Source: an uncultured Verrucomicrobiota bacterium (GTDB lineage Bacteria; Verrucomicrobiota; Verrucomicrobiia; Verrucomicrobiales; Verrucomicrobiaceae). Taken from it: a stretch of DNA of 64,000 nucleotides. Position 1 is the stretch's first letter, and each line of letters opens with the position of its first letter. A program made the position numbers and the translations under genes. The stretch lies in contig CAINGK010000185.1 in NCBI GenBank assembly GCA_903848465.1, forward strand, positions 1 to 64,000, given 5' to 3'. The notes under the pieces are model-generated. The model was not told the DNA's origin. It did no database searches and saw only the letters and a program-made list of their open reading frames with translations. Below are positions 44,322 to 53,115 of this stretch, in pieces.

Positions 44322-45635
44322 ATGATCTCCCTTCGCACCCTTTCCCTGCTCCTCGCTCTCACTCCTGCGCTCCTCCCTGCCGAAGACTGGCCGCAGTGGC
44401 GCGGACCGCGGCTCGATGGCACCTCCAAAGACACCGGCTTCCCGATCTCCGCAGATGGCACGGTGACGTGGCGCGCGGAGCTGCCCGGCAGCGGGCATGC
44501 CTCCCCCATCGTTTGGCAGGATCGCCTCTTCATCGTCACCGCGCTGGCGGAGAATCAGGAGCGCGTACTGGTGTCCTTGGACCGTGCCTCGGGGAAAATC
44601 CTCTGGCAGACCACCGTGGTCAAAGCGCCCATCGAGAGCATCCACAAGCTCAACAGCCAGGCCTCCAGCACCCCCGCCACCGATGGCGAGCGCGTCTTCA
44701 CCGCCTTCCTCGACAACTCCGAAACGGACGCCACCCGCGCCATCAATGCCGGCAAGGTCGGCAAGGTCTTCGGCAAAGGCGAAGTCCCCAAGGGCACCGT
44801 GGTCATCTCCGCGCATGATTTCAGCGGCAAACAAATTTGGCAGGTGCGCCCCGGTCTCTTCTCCAGCAAGCACGGCTTCTGCGCCAGCCCCATCGTCTTC
44901 GAAGACAAGGTCATCGTGAACTGCGACCACGACGGCGACGGCTACATCGTCGCCCTCGCCCGCACCGATGGCAAGGAACTCTGGCGCATCGACCGCCCCA
45001 ACAAAACCCGCAGCTACTGCGTGCCGCTCATTCGCGACATCGGCGGCCGCACGCAGATGGTGCTCTCCGGCACCATGTGCGTCGCCAGTTACGATCCCCG
45101 CACCGGCAAGCTGCTGTGGATCATGGACGGCCCCACCGAGCAGTTCGTCGCCTCCATCGTTTACAGCGAACAGTCCGGCCTCCTCTACATGACCGGCGGC
45201 TTCCCCGAGCACCACCTCCTCGCCATCAAGCCCGACGGCAGCGGCAACGTCACCAATACCCACATCGTCTGGCGCACCAACAAAGGCGTTTCCTACGTGC
45301 CCTCGCCTCTGATCGAAGGCAGCCACCTCCTCAACGTCTCCGACTCCGGCGTCGCCCACTGCTTCGATGCCAAATCCGGCACCATCGAATGGGAAGAGCG
45401 CATGCGCGAGCACCACGCCTCCCTCACCAGCGCCGAAGGCCACGTCTATTTCGTCAACGACTTCGGCATCCTCCGCACCGTGCAGCCAGACACCACCTAC
45501 AAGCTGCTCGCCGAAAGCGACCTCAAGGAAAAAGTCTTCGCCTCCCCCGCACTCAGCGAAGGCCAAATCTTCATCCGCACCGACAAAAGCCTCATCTGTC
45601 TCGGCAAACGCGTTGCGAAGACGGCGGCGCGGTGA
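44322..45635 (+). CDS. Exported PQQ-type beta-propeller protein
   Basis: A 437-residue secreted protein: signal peptide MISLRTLSLLLALTPALLPA, then the motif DWPQWRGPRLDGTS, typical of planctomycete and verrucomicrobial PQQ-like propellers. Repeated blades are seen (LVSLDRASGKILWQT, ISAHDFSGKQIWQV, VALARTDGKELWRI, ASYDPRTGKLLWIM). The active-site residues of PQQ dehydrogenases are not obvious, so it may be a scaffold or binding protein. It is transcribed alone. Confidence 0.9.
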   Translation: MISLRTLSLLLALTPALLPAEDWPQWRGPRLDGTSKDTGFPISADGTVTWRAELPGSGHASPIVWQDRLFIVTALAENQERVLVSLDRASGKILWQTTVVKAPIESIHKLNSQASSTPATDGERVFTAFLDNSETDATRAINAGKVGKVFGKGEVPKGTVVISAHDFSGKQIWQVRPGLFSSKHGFCASPIVFEDKVIVNCDHDGDGYIVALARTDGKELWRIDRPNKTRSYCVPLIRDIGGRTQMVLSGTMCVASYDPRTGKLLWIMDGPTEQFVASIVYSEQSGLLYMTGGFPEHHLLAIKPDGSGNVTNTHIVWRTNKGVSYVPSPLIEGSHLLNVSDSGVAHCFDAKSGTIEWEERMREHHASLTSAEGHVYFVNDFGILRTVQPDTTYKLLAESDLKEKVFASPALSEGQIFIRTDKSLICLGKRVAKTAAR

Positions 45636-46049
45636 GTGGGGAATAGTTATACCGCTTTCAACAGTAACCCCTCTCAAAAAAGTGGGTGATACGCGCCCGC
45701 TTATCGACCACGGCAAGGACGGCGCACCTTTTTGGGAGCCTGCATCGTGATAGACCCGACATCACGGACCCGCACAGCGGTTCCCTAGCAGCCCTGAGGT
45801 GCCGCGCCACGCAGGGCGGGTAGGGATGCGCTGTGCGCGTCCCTAGAATCCTTCGTCCCAGCGCGGGCTGCCACCTCAACGTTCTCCACCTTTCCAAACA
45901 CTGCCGCCTCTGATGCGTGCGATACTACCGTGCGCGCGCCCCTGACCCGTCCAGCCTGCCTCAAAACCCCTGATTTTTTCTGCGCAAACGGCTTCCCAGC
46001 GGCGGTTCTTGTCTGTAGTATTTGACAAACCTTCCAACGCGCTCACCCC
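45636..46049. other. Intergenic region with hairpin
   Basis: A 414-base gap between the propeller and the formate dehydrogenase. It contains the hairpin at 45821-45845 in a GC-rich block that looks repeat-like. No gene is seen. Confidence 0.5.
45821..45845. repeat. Short hairpin in intergenic region
   Basis: TAGGGATGCGC, loop TGT, GCGCGTCCCTA: an 11-base stem with one G-T pair. It lacks a following T-run. It could be a factor-assisted terminator or a dispersed palindrome. Confidence 0.6.
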
Positions 46050-48809
46050 ATGGTCAAAGACCTCTCCACCCTCACCGCTTTCATTGATGGCGATGCCCTT
46101 CAGTTCAATGAAGGCGATACGCTGCTGAATTTCATCGACCGCCATCGCGGACGCGGGCATGTGCCCACGCTGTGTGATGCACCGCAGCTTGAGCCGTATG
46201 GCGCTTGCCGCGTCTGTTCGGTTGAAGTCGCGCTGCAGGCCGATGGGCCGCGCCGCGTGGTGGCCTCCTGCCACACGCCTTTGACGGCGGGCATGCATGT
46301 CTTCACCGAATCGCCGAAAGTGCGCAAGCTGCGCAAGAACATCGTGGAACTGGTGCTGACAGACCACCCGCTGGACTGCCTGACCTGCGAGGTGAGCGGC
46401 AACTGCGAACTGCAAACCGTCGCGGCCAAAGTGGGCATCCGTGGCGTGCGCTACCCAGCAGGGGCGAACCATCTGGACCGCAAGAAGGACCACTCTCACG
46501 CCTACATGACTTCCGAGCTGGCCAAGTGCATCAACTGCGCCCGCTGCGTGCGTGCCTGCGATGAAATCCAGGGGCAGCACGTGCTTTCCATGCATGGCCG
46601 TGGCTTCAACGCGAAGATCATCAAAGGGCTGGATGAATCCTTTGCCGACTCCGAGTGCGTCTCCTGCGGTGCCTGCTCCCAGGCCTGCCCGACCTCGGCC
46701 ATCAGCGATGTGTTCTTCTCCAAGTCCATCGAAGCGACCAAGAAGACCCGCACCATCTGCACCTACTGCGGCGTTGGCTGCAATCTCAATGTGGCTACCA
46801 AGGGCGATGCAGTGCTCAGCATTCAGGCCCCGGTCGATGCCGAGGTGAACCACGCGCACACCTGCCTCAAGGGCCGCTTTGCCTTCAAGTTCTACAACCA
46901 CAAAGACCGCCTGCGCACCCCGCTCATCAAGCAGCCAGACGGCCAGTTCAAAATATCCACCTGGGACGAAGCTTACGATCACATCTTTGCCAATCTCACC
47001 CGCATCAAAAACGATCACGGCGGGCAGGCAGTGGCGGGCATCTCCTCCGCACGCTGCACCAATGAGGAAAACTACCTCATGCAGAAATTCATCCGTGGCG
47101 TCATGGGCACCAACAACATCGACTGCTGCGCCCGCGTCTGCCATTCACCCACGGCCTGGGGCATGCAGAAGAGCTTCGGCACCGGCGCGGCCACGAATTC
47201 GTATGAGGACATCGAGCACACGCGCTGCGTCATGGTCATTGGTGCGAATCCGACCGAAGGCCACCCCGTCACCGGTGCGCGCCTGAAGCAGCACATCATG
47301 AAAGGCACGCCGCTCATCGTGATCGACCCGCGCAAGATCGAACTCGTGCCCTATGCGAAACATCACCTGCAACTCCGCCCCGGCACCAACGTGGCGCTGC
47401 TCAACATGTTTGCCCGCTGCATTCTCGATGCCGGTCTAGTGAAGACCGAATTCGTCAAGAAGCGCTGTGAAAACTGGGAGGAATTTGAAACCGGCCTGCG
47501 TGCGCTCGACTTGGACGCGCTGCAAAAAATCACCGGCGTCAGCATCGACCTCGTGCGCGCCGCCGCCATCGAATACGCCTCCGCTGAAGCCGCGATGAGC
47601 TTCCATGGCCTCGGTGTCACCGAGCACGAGCAGGGCGCAAAGACCGTCATGCTCATCTCCAATCTCGCCATGATGACCGGCAACATCGGTCGTCCCGGCG
47701 TGGGCGTGAACCCGCTGCGCGGCCAGAACAATGTGCAGGGTGCTGCGGACATGGGCTGCCAGCCGCATCAAGGAGCGGGTTATTTCGAGATGGCCGACGT
47801 GGAAGTGCAGCAACGCTACGCCGACTTCTACGGCGTGCCTAGCCCGAGCGAACCCGGCTGGAAAATCCCGCAGATGTTTGATGCCGCCGTCGAAGGCAAG
47901 CTGAAGGCCCTCTGGCTCATGGGCGAGGACGTGGTGCAGACTGACCCCGACGCGCATCATGTGCGCCATGCCATGGAGAGCCTCGAATTCCTCGTCGTGC
48001 AGGAAATTTTCATGACCGAAACGGCCAAGTATGCCGATGTCATCCTGCCCGCCTCCTCCTTCCTGGAAAAGAGCGGCACCTTCACCAATGCCGAACGCCG
48101 CATGCAGCGCGTGAACGCCGCCGTGAAGCCGCTCGCTGGCACCAAGCCCGATGGGCAGATCATGTGCGAAATCTTGCAGCGCTTCGGCTTCCCGCAGCCC
48201 GACTACACGCCCGATGGCGTGCTCGCCGAGATCGCTCAAATTGTGCCCTTCTTCAAAGGTGCGACCTGGGAAAACCTCGGCATCAACGGCAAGCAGTGGC
48301 CCGTCAAAGAAGGCGGTGTGGACACGCAGATCATGCACCAGGAGCAGTTCACCCGTGGCAAAGGCCACTTCCATTTCTTCCCCTGGGTGGAGTCCACCGA
48401 GCTGAAGACCAACGGCCAGGAGTTCCCCTTCATCCTCACCACCGGACGCATCCTGGAGCACTACAACTGCGGCACCATGACCCGCCGCACCGGCAACAGC
48501 GACATCGTCACCCAGGACCTCCTCTCCATCAATCCTGATGACGCCAAACGCAAAGGCATCCGCACCGGCGACATCACCCGCCTCTCCAGCGCCCGTGGCG
48601 AGGTCGAGCTGGAAGCCCGCGTCACCGATGAAGTGAAGCCCGGCATCCTCTACACCACCTTCCACTTCCCCGACGCCATGGTCAACAACGTCACCGGCCA
48701 AGGCTGCGACGGCGACACCATGTGCCCCGAGTACAAAGTCATCGCCGCCGACGTCGAACTCGTCCGCGCCGGCAAGCCCAAGAAAAAGCGGATGATGGAG
48801 ATGGTGTGA
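46050..48809 (+). CDS. fdhF: Formate dehydrogenase alpha subunit, Cys-containing, with fused iron-sulfur domains
   Basis: A 919-residue molybdopterin oxidoreductase. Order: NuoG-type 2Fe-2S domain (about 10-85; YGACRVCSVEV), His/Cys 4Fe-4S motif (LTDHPLDCLTCEVSGNCELQ), two 4Fe-4S clusters (CINCARCVRACDEIQG; CVSCGACSQACPTSA), then the molybdopterin domain beginning with a further 4Fe-4S site (TICTYCGVGCNLNV). The metal-ligand position is Cys364 in ARVCHSPT, where some enzymes have selenocysteine. The C-terminal substrate domain ends with the usual NNVTGQGCDGDTMCPEYK. It should oxidise formate to CO2 or reduce CO2. Its NAD-linked beta and gamma partners are absent here, so the electron acceptor is unclear. 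Other alpha-type oxidoreductases cannot be fully excluded. Confidence 0.9.
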   Translation: MVKDLSTLTAFIDGDALQFNEGDTLLNFIDRHRGRGHVPTLCDAPQLEPYGACRVCSVEVALQADGPRRVVASCHTPLTAGMHVFTESPKVRKLRKNIVELVLTDHPLDCLTCEVSGNCELQTVAAKVGIRGVRYPAGANHLDRKKDHSHAYMTSELAKCINCARCVRACDEIQGQHVLSMHGRGFNAKIIKGLDESFADSECVSCGACSQACPTSAISDVFFSKSIEATKKTRTICTYCGVGCNLNVATKGDAVLSIQAPVDAEVNHAHTCLKGRFAFKFYNHKDRLRTPLIKQPDGQFKISTWDEAYDHIFANLTRIKNDHGGQAVAGISSARCTNEENYLMQKFIRGVMGTNNIDCCARVCHSPTAWGMQKSFGTGAATNSYEDIEHTRCVMVIGANPTEGHPVTGARLKQHIMKGTPLIVIDPRKIELVPYAKHHLQLRPGTNVALLNMFARCILDAGLVKTEFVKKRCENWEEFETGLRALDLDALQKITGVSIDLVRAAAIEYASAEAAMSFHGLGVTEHEQGAKTVMLISNLAMMTGNIGRPGVGVNPLRGQNNVQGAADMGCQPHQGAGYFEMADVEVQQRYADFYGVPSPSEPGWKIPQMFDAAVEGKLKALWLMGEDVVQTDPDAHHVRHAMESLEFLVVQEIFMTETAKYADVILPASSFLEKSGTFTNAERRMQRVNAAVKPLAGTKPDGQIMCEILQRFGFPQPDYTPDGVLAEIAQIVPFFKGATWENLGINGKQWPVKEGGVDTQIMHQEQFTRGKGHFHFFPWVESTELKTNGQEFPFILTTGRILEHYNCGTMTRRTGNSDIVTQDLLSINPDDAKRKGIRTGDITRLSSARGEVELEARVTDEVKPGILYTTFHFPDAMVNNVTGQGCDGDTMCPEYKVIAADVELVRAGKPKKKRMMEMV

Positions 48810-48913
48810 GCCTCTGGAGTACGATGGTCACTCCTGACCGTCGATCAGCGCACCCTTTCCACCCCGGCCAACCCCACGCCCTTAGCCGCAACCATGCACT
48901 AGGGAGCAAAAGA

Positions 48914-48996
48914 GCGCCGCAGGAAGCTCCAACGCCCACGCGAGCGCGGAGCGTCTTGGACTGCGTGCGGCAAGCCTAGGCGCGACGCCGCTTTCG
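48914..48996. repeat. Family C repeat, left copy (shortened)
   Basis: Shares GCAGGAAGCTCCA and GCGCGGAGCGTCTTGGA with 21323-21419, and ends GCCGCTTTCGC, but lacks the middle with GACAGAGATGCACGG. It pairs in inverse orientation with the copy at 49040. Confidence 0.75.
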
Positions 48997-49039
48997 CAGG
49001 CCGGACGGCAAGATGGAACGGAAGTGCTAACTTCACCCC

Positions 49040-49112
49040 GCGAAAGCGGTGCCGCCGATGCAGGCTTGCGCCGTGCATCTCTGTCGCCGCACTCCAAGAC
49101 GCTCCGCGCTTG
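49040..49112. repeat. Family C repeat, right copy (inverse)
   Basis: Reads on the minus strand as GCAAGCGCGGAGCGTCTTGG, then AGTGCGGCGACAGAGATGCA, ending CGGCACCGCTTTCGC. It is almost identical to the core of 21323-21419 and an imperfect inverse of 48914-48996. Confidence 0.8.
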
Positions 49113-49219
49113 CGTTCGCGCTGGACCAAACATGACCAACAAGGCTAATGAAACGCAAGACGCCCCACCTCAACTGAGCGCCATTCGCGCCTGGCCTTTG
49201 ATCCCCCATTCCACGAGCC

Positions 49220-50704
49220 TCAATCCTCCCGAAACTCCGGCACTCTTCTCGCCTGCATCATCAACTCAAACGCATGCCCCAGCGCCAGGATGCGTGTATC
49301 CGCATGCGCCGTCCCCATGAAGGAAAAGCCCACGGGTAGTCCCTCCACCATACCCAGCGGCACGGTGAGATGGGGATAACCCGCAACGGCGGCCGGAGTG
49401 CTGGCCACGCGCTCATCCGTGTCGCCAAGCGCCAGATCAATCCTGCCCACGGGATCATTGGTGGGGCAGATCAAAGCATCGAGCTGGTGCGCTTGCAGCG
49501 CGGCCTCGATGCCCTCCGGTCCGGCAAGCCGACGCGCGTTCTCACGGGCAGCTGCACCAGCGGCGATGATCTCTGGCGTTCTCATCTGTTCAGCCCGCTC
49601 AAAGAATTCCTGGCCAAAGTGCGACATCTCCTCGGTACGATGCTGCTCATTGAAGGCGATGAGTTCCGCCAGCGAGCGTACCTCGCCACCGCGCTGTTCG
49701 AGATAGGCATTCAAATCCACGCGCAGCTCGATCAGCATGGCTTGCCACGCGAGCGCACCGGCTTTGCCCATGTTCGGCAACTCCACCGGATCGACAATGA
49801 TCGCCCCCGCCGCGCGCAACTTCTCCAGCGCCGTTTCAAACAGCGCCAGCACCTGCGGATGTTTGCCACATTCACCGCGCACCACGCCGAGGCGTGCGCC
49901 TTTGAGTGCTTCCGGTTGCAAATCGACGCTGAAATTCCCTGCGAGCACCTGCATCAGCAGGGCGGCATCGCGCACGGTGAGCGTCATAGGACCTGCTGTG
50001 TCCTGCCAGTGGGTAATAGGAATGATGCCGCTGCCGCTGATGAGGCCCACGGTGGGTTTGAAACCCACGATGCCGCAGGCGCTCGCGGGGCTGACGATGG
50101 AGCCGTTCGTCTCCGTGCCGATGGCTGCCGGTGCCAAGCCTGCGGCCACAGCAGCGGCAGAGCCGGAGCTGGACCCGCTGGCGCTGTGCGTGAGCCGGTG
50201 CGGATTGCGCGTGAGACCACCACGCGCGCTCCAGCCGCTGGTGGAATTGGGCGAGCGAATGTTCGCCCACTCACTGAGATTGCTTTTGCCAAGAATGACG
50301 GCACCCGCCTCGCGCAAGCGACTCACGAGCGCGGCATCCCGCTGCGGCTTATGCCCACGCAGGGCCAGCGAGCCAGCGGTGGTCTGCATGGCATCCGCCG
50401 TTTCGATGTTGTCCTTGATCAGGATCGGCAGCCCGTGCAACGCGCCAGGTGGGCAAGCAGCGGCGAGAGTCCGCACCGCAGGGTTTAACTCCAGCACCGC
50501 ATTCACGCGCGGGCCGGATTTATCAATCTGCGCGATGCGTTCGAGGCAATGCTCCACCAGCAGCAACGGCGTGGTCTGCCCCGCCTTCAGCATCGCCGCG
50601 AGATCGGTAAGAGTCGCAAAGGGCAGGGGAGCACGGTGCTGCGGCGCACACGCCGCCGGACACAGCGCTACGGCGGCAGATTGGAGCAGGCGGCGGCGGT
50701 TCAT
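49220..50704 (-). CDS. Amidase signature-family hydrolase (GatA-like), exported
   Basis: A 494-residue amidase. The Ser-cisSer-Lys triad is visible: Lys97 in LPILIKDN, the cis-Ser near 178-179 in HSASGSSSGSAAAVAAG, and nucleophile Ser202 in TETNGSIVSPAS. The first 20 residues (MNRRRLLQSAAVALCPAACA) look like an export signal with an Arg run and a possible lipobox Cys, so unlike GatA it probably works outside the cytoplasm. Activity on amides or peptide amides is expected. It starts 12 bases after the serpin stop, so they share a transcript. Confidence 0.9.
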   Translation of the reverse strand: MNRRRLLQSAAVALCPAACAPQHRAPLPFATLTDLAAMLKAGQTTPLLLVEHCLERIAQIDKSGPRVNAVLELNPAVRTLAAACPPGALHGLPILIKDNIETADAMQTTAGSLALRGHKPQRDAALVSRLREAGAVILGKSNLSEWANIRSPNSTSGWSARGGLTRNPHRLTHSASGSSSGSAAAVAAGLAPAAIGTETNGSIVSPASACGIVGFKPTVGLISGSGIIPITHWQDTAGPMTLTVRDAALLMQVLAGNFSVDLQPEALKGARLGVVRGECGKHPQVLALFETALEKLRAAGAIIVDPVELPNMGKAGALAWQAMLIELRVDLNAYLEQRGGEVRSLAELIAFNEQHRTEEMSHFGQEFFERAEQMRTPEIIAAGAAARENARRLAGPEGIEAALQAHQLDALICPTNDPVGRIDLALGDTDERVASTPAAVAGYPHLTVPLGMVEGLPVGFSFMGTAHADTRILALGHAFELMMQARRVPEFRED

Positions 50705-50716
50705 TCGTGGCAGGGG

Positions 50717-51916
50717 CTAAGCTCCAGCGTAACGCCCCATAAACAAGATCAAGCCGGTGGCATCATGCTGCAGCACCCAGATGAAAGGATGGTTGGCAAT
50801 GAAGCTGACCTTGCGGCGTCTGGGCGTACCAGGAGGTGCGGCGCCGAACGGATCTGCTGGGGCACTGGTGGCGGCAGAAGCTTCTGCGCCGAGTTCGTTG
50901 ACCTCGATCATCGCTTCGTGTGAGACGTCGCTGATGAAATAGCCGCCGCTGGGCAGTCCCTTGGAAAGATCGGCCGTGACTGGCTCAAACAAGCGCTTCA
51001 CTCCCAGTCCCTGCCAGAACCCTTTGAGACTGAGCTGCGTGCTGTAGCCAAACTTCGGCAGCACCAGATTCACGTCGCAGTCGGCGAGTCCGTTGCCTAT
51101 CGCGCCCCAGCGCTCCTGCGTGAGCCCCGTTTCAATGTTCTTTCGGGCTTCTTCGTTGCGCGGCAGCAGCACCAGCAGACGGACCTCATGGTCAGTCATA
51201 GGCATATCGAGATACTGCCAAGACTCAGCTTCGGCGTAGCCAAAGGCTCCCAGCGGCATGTGCATCATCGGCAGCAGGATGGCCCCCTGCTCAGGTGTCT
51301 GGAAGGCGCGTTGTTGGGTGAGTTTGGGCACAAAGGGATGCTGCCAGCGGCCTTTCAAATAGAGGGTGTTCACCGCGATGACGGAGTGCGCCGGATCTGA
51401 AAAAGAGGCTGGTCCGACAATCTGGGCAATGCGGCCCCGGGTCTTTTCGCGCACCCAGCGATTCACCGCTGCGGCGCAGGCGGTGGGACTGTCGGCGGGC
51501 AGCTTTTGCAGCGTCGCCCCGAAGGTGGCCTGGGCGGAGGTGAGGAAATCCGGTGCAAAGCTGGCCGGGCTTGCCGCCCACAGTGAGTGGGTCATTTCCA
51601 TGGTCACGGAGCCGCGCTTCACCGTGCCAGCCAGCGAGGCGCGCAGGGCTTCGAGATCGGCGATCTCCTTGGCGGCACCGACGGTCTGATGGGCGAGCGC
51701 TGCGAGTTCCGTCTGAGTTTCGCCATTCGCCGCCGTCATGAGGAGTGCGGCGATCTGATGGGAACTGAAGGGCGAAAAGCAGAAGTTTCCCGGCGTTGCC
51801 TGACGGAAAAATTGAAACAACTCCAGTGCATGGGCATTGGCCGCCTTGGCTGCCATCTGCGGCTGCTGTGCAGGGCAGTTCAATGCCAAAAGCAGGCTCA
51901 GAACAAAGAGGCGCAT
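50717..51916 (-). CDS. Serpin-type serine protease inhibitor, exported
   Basis: A 399-residue serpin: signal peptide (MRLFVLSLLLALNCPAQQ), then the complete fold: NFCFSPFSSHQIAALLMTAA, VIAVNTLYLKGRWQHPF, ISDVSHEAMIEVNELGAEAS. The hinge of the reactive-centre loop, ELGAEASAAT, fits the inhibitory small-residue consensus (P17-P8). Counting from P17 gives Phe as the likely P1, which would favour chymotrypsin-like targets; this is an inference. The loop is longer than usual and continues into GTPRRRK before the final strand. ATG at 51916 follows a GTG at 51919. It heads a two-gene unit with the amidase. Confidence 0.9.
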   Translation of the reverse strand: MRLFVLSLLLALNCPAQQPQMAAKAANAHALELFQFFRQATPGNFCFSPFSSHQIAALLMTAANGETQTELAALAHQTVGAAKEIADLEALRASLAGTVKRGSVTMEMTHSLWAASPASFAPDFLTSAQATFGATLQKLPADSPTACAAAVNRWVREKTRGRIAQIVGPASFSDPAHSVIAVNTLYLKGRWQHPFVPKLTQQRAFQTPEQGAILLPMMHMPLGAFGYAEAESWQYLDMPMTDHEVRLLVLLPRNEEARKNIETGLTQERWGAIGNGLADCDVNLVLPKFGYSTQLSLKGFWQGLGVKRLFEPVTADLSKGLPSGGYFISDVSHEAMIEVNELGAEASAATSAPADPFGAAPPGTPRRRKVSFIANHPFIWVLQHDATGLILFMGRYAGA

Positions 51917-52054
51917 CACCGAATCCTACTTCGGACCCTCGGTTTGCAGCAAGAGCGGAATGCTCAATGGACGAGAATTCACGCCCCATCAAAAGCACCT
52001 TTCTCACTTTTATGATTGTCACTTGGAAGCCGACATGATAAAAACTTCGCCTTC

Positions 52055-52582
52055 GTGAAATTTCCCGTCTTTCGTTTGGTCGCTGTTTTCCTTGTTTCTG
52101 CCGCTGCTTTAAAGGCGGAAGAACCCATGCTGCCGCAGGCTTTGAATAGCGGCGCGGCGAGTCATGCCGACGGGCCGCGTGGCTTTCTCAAGCCGTCCAA
52201 GTCGATCAAGCCCCCGGTCAGTACCGTGGCGGCAGTTCCTGCGCCTACCATCGTGCAGGCAGCCACCGCAGACACGCGCCTGCGCCGTCTCGTGGTAGTC
52301 TCAGGCACGATGACGCCGGAGGCCATCCGCGATACCATTCTCGCCTGCGGCCAGACCCGCACCCCCGTGACCACGGCTGGCGGGGTCAGTGCGCCCGCGC
52401 CCATGCTGTCGGATCTCGCCGGATTGTTTGGCTCCACTGTGACTGAGGACACCAAGAAGAAGGTCTTGGAAACCGTGCGCAAAGGCATGGGATCATCCGC
52501 TAAGCCGCTCCAGCGCGTGGAAGTGGTCGGTTGGCTGCCCAGTGAAGGCGTCATGGCCGTGGCGGTTTACCCGGAAAGCTGA
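52055..52582 (+). CDS. Secreted protein of unknown function
   Basis: A 175-residue protein with a signal peptide (KFPVFRLVAVFLVSAAALKA), a low-complexity stretch to about 70, and a compact C-terminal part (TRLRRLVVVSGTMTPEAIRD; QRVEVVGWLPSEGVMAVAVY). No family is recognised. I use the GTG at 52055, which starts the signal peptide; a TTG at 52016 also lies in frame. The pseudo-receiver gene follows after 11 bases, and trpF then overlaps that gene, so the three may form one transcript. Confidence 0.6.
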   Translation: MKFPVFRLVAVFLVSAAALKAEEPMLPQALNSGAASHADGPRGFLKPSKSIKPPVSTVAAVPAPTIVQAATADTRLRRLVVVSGTMTPEAIRDTILACGQTRTPVTTAGGVSAPAPMLSDLAGLFGSTVTEDTKKKVLETVRKGMGSSAKPLQRVEVVGWLPSEGVMAVAVYPES

Positions 52583-52593
52583 ACACGCTTTCC

Positions 52594-53115
52594 ATGAAAC
52601 GTGCCCCAGTCGCCAAGCCTAGTCCTGTAGCCAAGCCTACCCCAGAACTCCCCCTCGTTCCGGCGGCACCTGCCATTCCCCGCATCCTGCTGGCAGAGGA
52701 AAGTCTGCCCTACCGGCGCGTGATCCGCGAGGCATTGATGGCTTTCCGCGTGTGCGAGGTGGATGACGCCCCCAGCGGCGAGCGCGCCTTTGAGATGGCG
52801 CTGCGGCGTGAATACTCGCTGTTTTTGTTTTCGCTGCCCCTGCCAGACATGACGGGAGACATGCTCGACCGCCTGCTCAGCAAGGCCTACCCCATGGTGC
52901 ATGCCGGCGTGCATGCCTCACCGCCCGTCATCTTCCTCATTCAGCCGTCGGATACCCAGCGCTTCCATGAACTGCAGCGCGATGTGCGCGTGCGTGGCAG
53001 CATCCCGCTGCCCCCCAAACTCGATGTGCTGCTGGCCGTGACGGCCTCATTGCTGCCCGAGCGCCAGGGCGGCCTCGCCTTTCCACCCCTCTCATCGCCG
53101 CCCCATGTTCCCTGA
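52594..53115 (+). CDS. Pseudo-receiver (phosphorylation-site-less) response-regulator-like protein
   Basis: A 173-residue protein with a Pro-rich N-terminus (residues 1-30) and a receiver-like fold (about 30-155). The strand and helix order fits a receiver (IPRILLAEESLPYRRVIREA), but the acidic pair is EE (35-36) and the phospho-acceptor Asp is replaced by Ser80 in LFLFSLPLPDMTG. The usual KP motif is PLPPKL. It therefore should not be phosphorylated in the normal way and may work by protein binding. Its stop overlaps the start of trpF by 11 bases, so the two are translationally linked, an odd pairing. Confidence 0.72.
   Translation: MKRAPVAKPSPVAKPTPELPLVPAAPAIPRILLAEESLPYRRVIREALMAFRVCEVDDAPSGERAFEMALRREYSLFLFSLPLPDMTGDMLDRLLSKAYPMVHAGVHASPPVIFLIQPSDTQRFHELQRDVRVRGSIPLPPKLDVLLAVTASLLPERQGGLAFPPLSSPPHVP

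Larger units (their letters stand above)
48810..49219. other. Intergenic region with inverted family C repeats
   Basis: A 410-base gap holding two family C repeats in opposite orientation. No gene is supported; the open frames across it are repeat-derived. Confidence 0.65.

Noticed and set aside
44214..45716. A 500-codon minus-strand frame
   Set aside because: Antisense to the PQQ propeller; composition is that of a shadow.
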